The notes under the pieces: generated by a model
Told to the model about the DNA's origin: nothing
Seen by the model: the letters and a program-made list of their open reading frames with translations, nothing else
The model's database searches: none
Assembly (NCBI GenBank): GCA_003963315.1
Contig: RXJP01000001.1
Span: 12,823-49,380, forward strand
Length of the DNA stretch: 36,558 bases
Direction: 5' to 3'
From: Rhodocyclaceae bacterium
Lineage (GTDB): Bacteria > Pseudomonadota > Gammaproteobacteria > Burkholderiales > Rhodocyclaceae
Part shown: positions 32,552 to 36,558 of the stretch, piece after piece
How positions within the stretch are numbered: the stretch's first letter is position 1
Layout: every line of letters begins with the position of its first letter
Made by a program: the position numbers and the translations under genes

Positions 32552-33244
32552 ATGGTATTGCTCCATCGTTTCAAGCTGGGCGTGGCCTTGCTTCTGCTGC
32601 TATTCCTGCTGTGGCAGGGTTGGTATCTGGGCTGGGTGATGTGGTGGAAGATGTTCAATCCCGGCACGACCGCCTTCATGGCCCATCGCCTGGAGGAGTT
32701 GCGGGAAAAGGATCCCAAGGCCCAACTCAAGCACACCTGGGTGCCCTACGAAAAAATCTCCGCGCATCTCAAGCAGGCGGTGATCGCCTCGGAAGACGAC
32801 AAGTTCGTGGACCACGAAGGCTTCGACTGGGAAGGCATGCAGAAGGCCATCGAGAAGAACCAGAAGAAGGGCAAGGTGGTGGCCGGCGGTTCCACCATTT
32901 CGCAACAACTGGCCAAGAATCTGTTGCTCTCCGCCGACAAGACGCCCTGGCGCAAGGCCCAGGAAGCCATCATCACCCTTGAGCTGGAAATGCTCTGGGA
33001 CAAACGCCGCATTCTCGAGGTGTACCTCAACTCGGTGGAATGGGGCGAAGGCATCTTCGGCGCCGAAGCTGCCGCCAAGCGCTATTACGGCACCACGGCG
33101 GCAGCCCTGGGGCCGGAACAGGCGGCCCGCCTGGCGGTGATGCTGCCCGCGCCGCGCCGCTTCGAAAAGAATCCCTATTCGCCTTTCCTCAACGCCCGTA
33201 CCGAGTTGGTACTGGGGCGCATGCAATATTCGGAAGTGCCCTGA
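32552..33244 (+). CDS. mtgA: Monofunctional peptidoglycan glycosyltransferase
   Basis: A 230-residue GT51 enzyme with one N-terminal membrane anchor (about 8-27) and no transpeptidase domain. Family motifs are the catalytic Glu in AVIASEDDKFVDHEGFDW, GGSTISQQLAKNL, KAQEAIITLELE and KRRILEVYLNSVEWG. It polymerises lipid II into glycan strands. The ATG at 32552 is preceded by AGAAGGA; a GTG one codon earlier (32549) is closer to it and equally possible. A hairpin follows the stop. Confidence 0.95.
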   Translation: MVLLHRFKLGVALLLLLFLLWQGWYLGWVMWWKMFNPGTTAFMAHRLEELREKDPKAQLKHTWVPYEKISAHLKQAVIASEDDKFVDHEGFDWEGMQKAIEKNQKKGKVVAGGSTISQQLAKNLLLSADKTPWRKAQEAIITLELEMLWDKRRILEVYLNSVEWGEGIFGAEAAAKRYYGTTAAALGPEQAARLAVMLPAPRRFEKNPYSPFLNARTELVLGRMQYSEVP

Positions 33245-33252
33245 CCCGGCTC

Positions 33253-33285
33253 AGGCTTTGTAACAGCGACACAAAGCCTTACATT
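33253..33285 (+). terminator. Hairpin after mtgA
   Basis: Perfect 9-bp arms AGGCTTTGT (33253-33261) and ACAAAGCCT (33271-33279) with a 9-nt loop. TACATTTT follows, a poor but present T-rich stretch, 8 bp past the mtgA stop. Confidence 0.6.
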
Positions 33286-33296
33286 TTGAAGTCCCT

Positions 33297-33311
33297 GGAA
33301 CGGCATGTTCC
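33297..33311. promoter_or_regulatory. GGAAC-N5-GTTCC dyad upstream of the exported-protein cluster
   Basis: Perfect 5-bp arms at 33297-33301 and 33307-33311. GGAAC also resembles the -35 of sigma-E/ECF promoters, though no confident -10 is seen at the right distance. It is 65 bp upstream of the heptad-repeat gene. Confidence 0.3.
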
Positions 33312-33375
33312 GGCGTTAATCTCCTTGCCAGCTTCATCTTTGGTAGCACTGATAAACCAGACAAGGAGAAATGCC

Positions 33376-33903
33376 ATGCTGTCCAAGAAACTGATCGCCA
33401 TTGCCATCGCTTCCCTCGCCGTTTCCTCCGCCTTTGCCCAATCCTCACCGCCGCCGGCTCCCGGCCCCGTTGGCCAGGACATCCGCAACGATCGCGCCGA
33501 CTTACGCCGCGACAATCGGGATATCCGCCAGGACAACCGCGACATCCGCAACGACCGTGCCGATTTGCGCCAGGACAACCAGGCTGTGGGCCAGGATCGC
33601 GGGGCGCTGAACCAGGCGGAAGGCCAGCGTCGCCAGGATCTGCGGACCCTGCGCAGCGATGAGCGGGCCGGCAATACCCAGGCCGTCGCCAACGACCGCG
33701 CCGCCCTCCATGGTGACAATGCCAATGTGCGCCAGGATCGCCAAGCCATGGGGCACGACATGCACGAACGCCGTGAAGACCGCCGCGATCTGCACCAGGA
33801 TCAGCGGGAACGCCACGAAGACCGGGGGGATCGTCGCGAGGATCGCCGCGATCTGCATCAGGACCACCAGGAGCGCCGCGAACATCGCGAGCACCGTCGG
33901 TAA
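33376..33903 (+). CDS. Exported Asp/Arg-rich heptad-repeat protein, unknown function
   Basis: A 175-residue protein with a clear signal peptide (MLSKKLIAIAIASLAVSSAFA, cleavage near residue 21). The mature part is almost wholly made of 7-residue units of the form D-(I/L)-R-x-D-(N/R)-x, grouped into 21-residue blocks, and becomes His/Glu-rich toward the end (DLHQD..ER). It is probably a long, highly charged periplasmic helix. AAGGAG is 7 nt from the ATG. Similar low-complexity exported proteins occur in betaproteobacteria, but I know of no assigned function. It is first in a cluster of three small exported proteins. Confidence 0.85.
   Translation: MLSKKLIAIAIASLAVSSAFAQSSPPPAPGPVGQDIRNDRADLRRDNRDIRQDNRDIRNDRADLRQDNQAVGQDRGALNQAEGQRRQDLRTLRSDERAGNTQAVANDRAALHGDNANVRQDRQAMGHDMHERREDRRDLHQDQRERHEDRGDRREDRRDLHQDHQERREHREHRR
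33478..33870 (+). repeat. 63-bp coding repeats in the heptad-repeat gene
   Basis: GACATCCGCAACGA-type units recur at 33478 and 33541, and GA(A/G)GA(C/T)CGCCGCGATCTGCA units at 33775 and 33838; both pairs are 63 bp apart. They encode 21-residue blocks (three heptads). These are coding repeats and not a CRISPR array. Confidence 0.8.
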
Positions 33904-33920
33904 TTCCTCGTGACGCTGAT

Positions 33921-33943
33921 GGCGGGCGGCTGGATCGCCCGCC
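33921..33943 (+). terminator. GC-rich hairpin between two exported-protein genes
   Basis: Perfect 8-bp arms GGCGGGCG and CGCCCGCC with a 7-nt loop and no T tract, 17 bp past the heptad-repeat gene. It may attenuate expression of the next genes or protect the upstream 3' end. Confidence 0.4.
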
Positions 33944-33964
33944 GCTTGCAAAAAGGATGCACTG

Positions 33965-34327
33965 ATGAGATTCCTGATCCCCTTTGTATTGCTCTTCACC
34001 AGCGCTGCCTTTGCCGCCCCTCCAGGTGATGTCGGAGGTTGTGCCGCGGATACTCAGCGCTTTTGTGCCCAATCGGGAGCGGGCAAGGCCACCATGGATT
34101 GTCTGCTGGACCACCAGCAGGAAGTATCGGACGCCTGCTACGACACCTTGAAGCAGCATCTGCAACAGCAACAGGGATTCCAGGCATGCAAGACCGATGC
34201 GGAATCCCTTTGCCGAGGAACACAGCCGGGTGGCGGCCGCATCGTGCGCTGTTTGATGGAGCACCAGCAAGCGTTGTCCGATGCTTGCTATGACACGCTT
34301 GCCCGGAAAAAGAAAGACAAGGAGTAG
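33965..34327 (+). CDS. Exported cysteine-rich repeat protein (GLG1-like Cys repeat)
   Basis: A 120-residue protein with a signal peptide (about 1-18, AFAAPP junction). Two Cys-rich repeats follow, each of the form C..D...(F/L)C ... CL..H...(V/L)SDACYDTL, giving eight cysteines that likely form four disulfides in the periplasm. This resembles the short Cys-rich repeat found in eukaryotic Golgi protein GLG1 and in scattered proteobacterial proteins. It ends in a basic KKKDKE tail. The function is unknown. It lies 4 bp before the next gene, so the two are co-transcribed. Confidence 0.82.
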   Translation: MRFLIPFVLLFTSAAFAAPPGDVGGCAADTQRFCAQSGAGKATMDCLLDHQQEVSDACYDTLKQHLQQQQGFQACKTDAESLCRGTQPGGGRIVRCLMEHQQALSDACYDTLARKKKDKE

Positions 34328-34331
34328 CACC

Positions 34332-34796
34332 ATGAGAACGAGACGATTACATCTATTACTGGCCACCGCCTTCGCGGCATCAGCTTGCCTGAGCACCCTC
34401 GCCCATGCGGACAGCGTAGACTTCCGTGTTAACAGCGGTGACTTTTCCATTGGCGTGGATATCGGTACGCCGCCTCCCCCCATGCGGGTGGAAGTCGTGC
34501 CCCCGCCCCGCAGCGGCTATGTCTGGGTTCCCGGTTTCTGGGGATGGGACGGTCATCGCCACGTCTGGCAAGAAGGCTATTGGGAGCATGAACGTCCCGG
34601 TTATGCCTATGCACCTGGCCGCTGGGAGCGCCATGGCGAGCAATGGCACTTTGAACCCGGGCGCTGGCAAGCCATGCGCAAGGAGGAACGTCGGGAAGAA
34701 CGACATGAGCAGGAGTACCGCGAACACAAGGAACGGGAACATGAAGAGCGGGAACACGAGCACCATGAGCGGGATCGCGACGACTATCGTCGATAA
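34332..34796 (+). CDS. Exported YXWGXW-repeat protein with a charged C-terminal tail
   Basis: A 154-residue protein with a signal peptide (about 1-26, AHA cleavage). The middle holds aromatic repeats of the YXWGXW/WxxGxW type: GYVWVPGFWGWDGHRHVWQ, YAYAPGRWERHGEQW and FEPGRW, preceded by a Pro-rich PPPPMRVEVVPPPR segment. The last 40 residues are a Glu/Arg/His-rich low-complexity tail. Proteins with this repeat are common in proteobacterial envelopes but their function is unknown. It is translated just 4 bp after the Cys-rich gene and faces the sensor kinase. Confidence 0.82.
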   Translation: MRTRRLHLLLATAFAASACLSTLAHADSVDFRVNSGDFSIGVDIGTPPPPMRVEVVPPPRSGYVWVPGFWGWDGHRHVWQEGYWEHERPGYAYAPGRWERHGEQWHFEPGRWQAMRKEERREERHEQEYREHKEREHEEREHEHHERDRDDYRR

Positions 34797-34809
34797 GGTT
34801 CTTCCCCTG

Positions 34810-34832
34810 CCGGTGGCGGTTACCGCCACCGG
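34810..34832. terminator. Hairpin between convergent YXWGXW gene and sensor kinase
   Basis: Perfect 11-bp arms around a single T at 34821 (CGGTGGCGGT / ACCGCCACCG core). It fills most of the 46-bp gap. There is no T tract on either strand. Confidence 0.5.
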
Positions 34833-34842
34833 GAAGCCCGCG

Positions 34843-36222
34843 CTAATCGATGCGGGGGAAATTGACCCGAAAGCACACACCCTGCCCCTGTTGGGGCGAG
34901 ACGATATCAATGTGGGCGCCATGGCGTTGCGCCACTTCCTGCACGATGGCCAAGCCCAGGCCGGTACCGGGTATGCCTGCATTGGCAGGGGGGCCGCGGA
35001 AAAAGCGTTCGAAGATGCGGTCGCGTAATTCCGGAGGAATGCCGGGGCCGTTGTCCTCCACTTCCAAATACCCGCCTTTCCCTTCCTCCGTTCCGCAACG
35101 CACGGTGATGTGCCCGCCAGCCAAGGTGTAGACGATGGCGTTGTCGATCAGGTTGGCCAGCAGTTCCCGCAGCAGCCAGGGCGACCCTGTCACCTCGGCC
35201 TTCTCGGTTTCGAAGCCCAGGTCGATATGTTTGGCCAGCGCATCGTCGAGGAACTCCGAAGCGGCCTCCTCGCACAGCTTGCTCAAATCGATGGTCTGGA
35301 ATTCGTGGGCAAGGTCCGCCTCCGGCAGGGAGCGGGCCAGGGCCAGCATTTGGTGGGTCATGTGGGACAGGCGACGGAAAGCATCCCGCAATTTCGCCAG
35401 GCGCGGCCGCACGTCTTCCGGCAGGTTTTCCGCCGCCAGTTCCAGTTGGGTTTGCAGCGCGGCGATGGGCGTGCGCAATTGATGGGCGGCGTTGCTGATG
35501 AAGGCCTGCTGCGCCTCGTGGGCGCGGCGCAGGTTTTCCATATGTCCGTTGATGGCGGCAATCAGCGGCACGACTTCAGCGGGCACGTCGTTCTCGGGAA
35601 GAGGCCTGAGGTCGCCGGGGCCGCGCCGGGAAATGGTCTCCCTGAGGCCCACCAGCGGGGCCAAGGCGAGGCGGACGCCGAAGTAGACGACCAGCAGGGT
35701 GGCCGCCACCAGCAGCAGATCGGCCACCGCCGTGATGACGACGGCGCGGGTGGCGGCGTCCTCGCGTTTGTGTACGGTTTCTGCGACCACGATGAGGATG
35801 GTTTCCTCGGGCCCCGGGGCGCGATAGGTGGCGACCCGGACATTTTGGCCGCGCAGCACCGCGTCTTGGAAGGATGTGCCGCCTTCCGCCGGCATCTCCT
35901 CGTTCGCCGCGGCGTGCAAGTCCGCGTCGCCGGCAACGCGGCGCCCTTCGTTGTCGTAGATGGCAAAGAAAATGTGATCGAAGGGATCGGTGCGCAACAA
36001 GGCTTCCGCCGAAGGGGGGAGGTCCACCTTCACTTTGCCCTGGTGCTGCCCCACCAGGGCCGCCAGGGCCACGGCGGAACTGGCGAGGGCGTGATCGTAG
36101 GCATTGTTGGATTGGGACAGGTTGGAGCGGTAGTCCGACCATACCGAAATCGCCACCACCGACAACAGGGGTAGCAGGAGAAAGCGCAGCAGCCGGCTGC
36201 GCAGGCTGGCCGAACTTCTCAA
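34843..36222 (-). CDS. TctE-like sensor histidine kinase
   Basis: A 459-residue membrane kinase. The N-terminal helix (about 10-28) is followed by a 2CSK_N-type periplasmic domain (LLRTDPFDHIFFAIYDNEGRRVAGD), typical of TctE sensors of tricarboxylates. A second helix (about 155-175) precedes a HAMP-like segment (PLVGLRETISRRGPGDLRPL). The kinase core has His in SNAAHQLRTPIAAL, N box NLIDNAIVYT, and DNGPGIPPE and GTGLGLAIV. The start is taken as TTG at 36222, with AAAGG 7 nt upstream and 10 bp after the regulator's stop; an ATG at 36273 would overlap the regulator by 41 bp. No transporter is visible, so the ligand is uncertain. Confidence 0.85.
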   Translation of the reverse strand: MRSSASLRSRLLRFLLLPLLSVVAISVWSDYRSNLSQSNNAYDHALASSAVALAALVGQHQGKVKVDLPPSAEALLRTDPFDHIFFAIYDNEGRRVAGDADLHAAANEEMPAEGGTSFQDAVLRGQNVRVATYRAPGPEETILIVVAETVHKREDAATRAVVITAVADLLLVAATLLVVYFGVRLALAPLVGLRETISRRGPGDLRPLPENDVPAEVVPLIAAINGHMENLRRAHEAQQAFISNAAHQLRTPIAALQTQLELAAENLPEDVRPRLAKLRDAFRRLSHMTHQMLALARSLPEADLAHEFQTIDLSKLCEEAASEFLDDALAKHIDLGFETEKAEVTGSPWLLRELLANLIDNAIVYTLAGGHITVRCGTEEGKGGYLEVEDNGPGIPPELRDRIFERFFRGPPANAGIPGTGLGLAIVQEVAQRHGAHIDIVSPQQGQGVCFRVNFPRID

Positions 36223-36232
36223 GGCGTCGCCT

Positions 36233-36558
36233 TTATTGCTGGCCAAGATCGTCAATGCGGTAGCCGATGCCACGCACGGTGCGGATACTGACGCCGCCGG
36301 AGCCGTTTGTTCCTGCTTCCAGCTTCGCCCGCAGGCGGGAGACGTAGATTTCCACGGCGTTGGGGGTCAGCTCGTTATCCCAGCGGGACAGGCTTTCCAC
36401 CAGCTTCTGCTTGCTGACCACCTTGGGCGCGGCCAGCATCAGTTGTTCAAGGATGTCCCATTCGCGCCCGGTGAGTTCGATGGATTTCCTGTCCAGGGTG
36501 GCCGTGCGGGCGGAAAGGTCCAGGGTCAGGTTGCCCAGCTCCAGCAAGGAACTGGTGG
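36233..36558 (-). CDS. OmpR-family response regulator (TctD-like), truncated by the window edge
   Basis: Only the C-terminal winged-helix DNA-binding domain is inside the window, about 107 residues. It has LELGNLTLDLSART, LTGREWDILEQLM, the recognition helix region NAVEIYVSRLRAKLE and RTVRGIGYRI. The receiver domain lies beyond 36558. It is the cognate partner of the sensor kinase downstream. The frame remains open to the last base, so the apparent start near 36547 is not real. Confidence 0.9.
   Translation of the reverse strand, partial: TSSLLELGNLTLDLSARTATLDRKSIELTGREWDILEQLMLAAPKVVSKQKLVESLSRWDNELTPNAVEIYVSRLRAKLEAGTNGSGGVSIRTVRGIGYRIDDLGQQ

Noticed and set aside
33478-33900. Regular DNA repeats that could suggest a CRISPR array
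   Set aside because: The repeats are contiguous, degenerate at third codon positions and encode heptads in an exported protein; there are no unique spacers.
35110-36174. Long plus-strand open frame opposite the sensor kinase
   Set aside because: Low-complexity Gly/Gln/Arg composition with no motif; the minus strand has the full histidine-kinase motif set.
1-36558. tRNA, rRNA, riboswitch, insertion sequence or integrase
   Set aside because: Looked for cloverleaf-like ends, conserved rRNA stretches and transposase motifs; none could be supported by eye.

Overview
The window is a GC-rich, densely coding stretch of chromosome, most likely from a betaproteobacterium near the Rhodocyclales (Azoarcus/Thauera/Dechloromonas/Sulfuritalea-type). 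This is inferred from gene content and from two characteristic blocks: def-fmt divergent from lysM-dprA-smg-topB, and an RNase II-like gene followed by tonB-like, aroE and mtgA. No rRNA, tRNA, CRISPR array, transposase, integrase or phage gene was seen. The first and last genes are cut by the window edges.

Layout. (1) 1-1140: the end of an aromatic meta-cleavage block, with a truncated catechol 2,3-dioxygenase, a terminator and a 4-oxalocrotonate tautomerase. (2) 1279-2157: dapA, ending in a terminator shared with the convergent fpr. (3) 2234-7294: a compact redox and oxidative-stress island. fpr (ferredoxin/flavodoxin-NADP reductase) is divergent from a FinR-like LysR regulator. That regulator is followed, with 4-bp gaps, by a DUF123 (GIY-YIG-like) protein and OxyR. 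Rubrerythrin, rubredoxin and rubredoxin reductase come next. An exact ATAG-N7-CTAT element and an adjoining 25-bp palindrome lie between oxyR and rubrerythrin. (4) 7355-9285: a small membrane protein and the RhlE helicase. (5) 9353-14688 (minus): topB, smg, dprA and a LysM protein, facing def-fmt (14776-16295). (6) 16303-21259: a TPR/GT41 O-GlcNAc-transferase-like gene, htpX, and a ybhP-clsB pair. (7) 21267-24711: gluQ, a membrane-PAS protein with no output domain, uppP and a YqiA-type esterase. (8) 24890-28770: a HisKA_2 sensor kinase with duplicated PAS domains, overlapping by ATGA a REC-PAS-PAS-GGDEF-EAL protein. (9) 28876-33244: RNase II-like, TonB-like, aroE, mtgA. (10) 33376-34796: three small exported proteins of unknown role (heptad-repeat, Cys-rich, YXWGXW-type). 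(11) 34843-36558 (minus): a TctE/TctD-like two-component pair, with the regulator truncated.

The best candidates for something under-described are the fpr/finR-DUF123-oxyR-rubrerythrin-rubredoxin-reductase island with its visible control sites, and the small exported-protein cluster. Others are the GT41 gene placed between fmt and htpX, a 21-bp perfect inverted repeat spanning the def stop codon, and a probable promoter embedded in the smg terminator. Functions are assigned by reading motifs and family resemblance; no database search was run.
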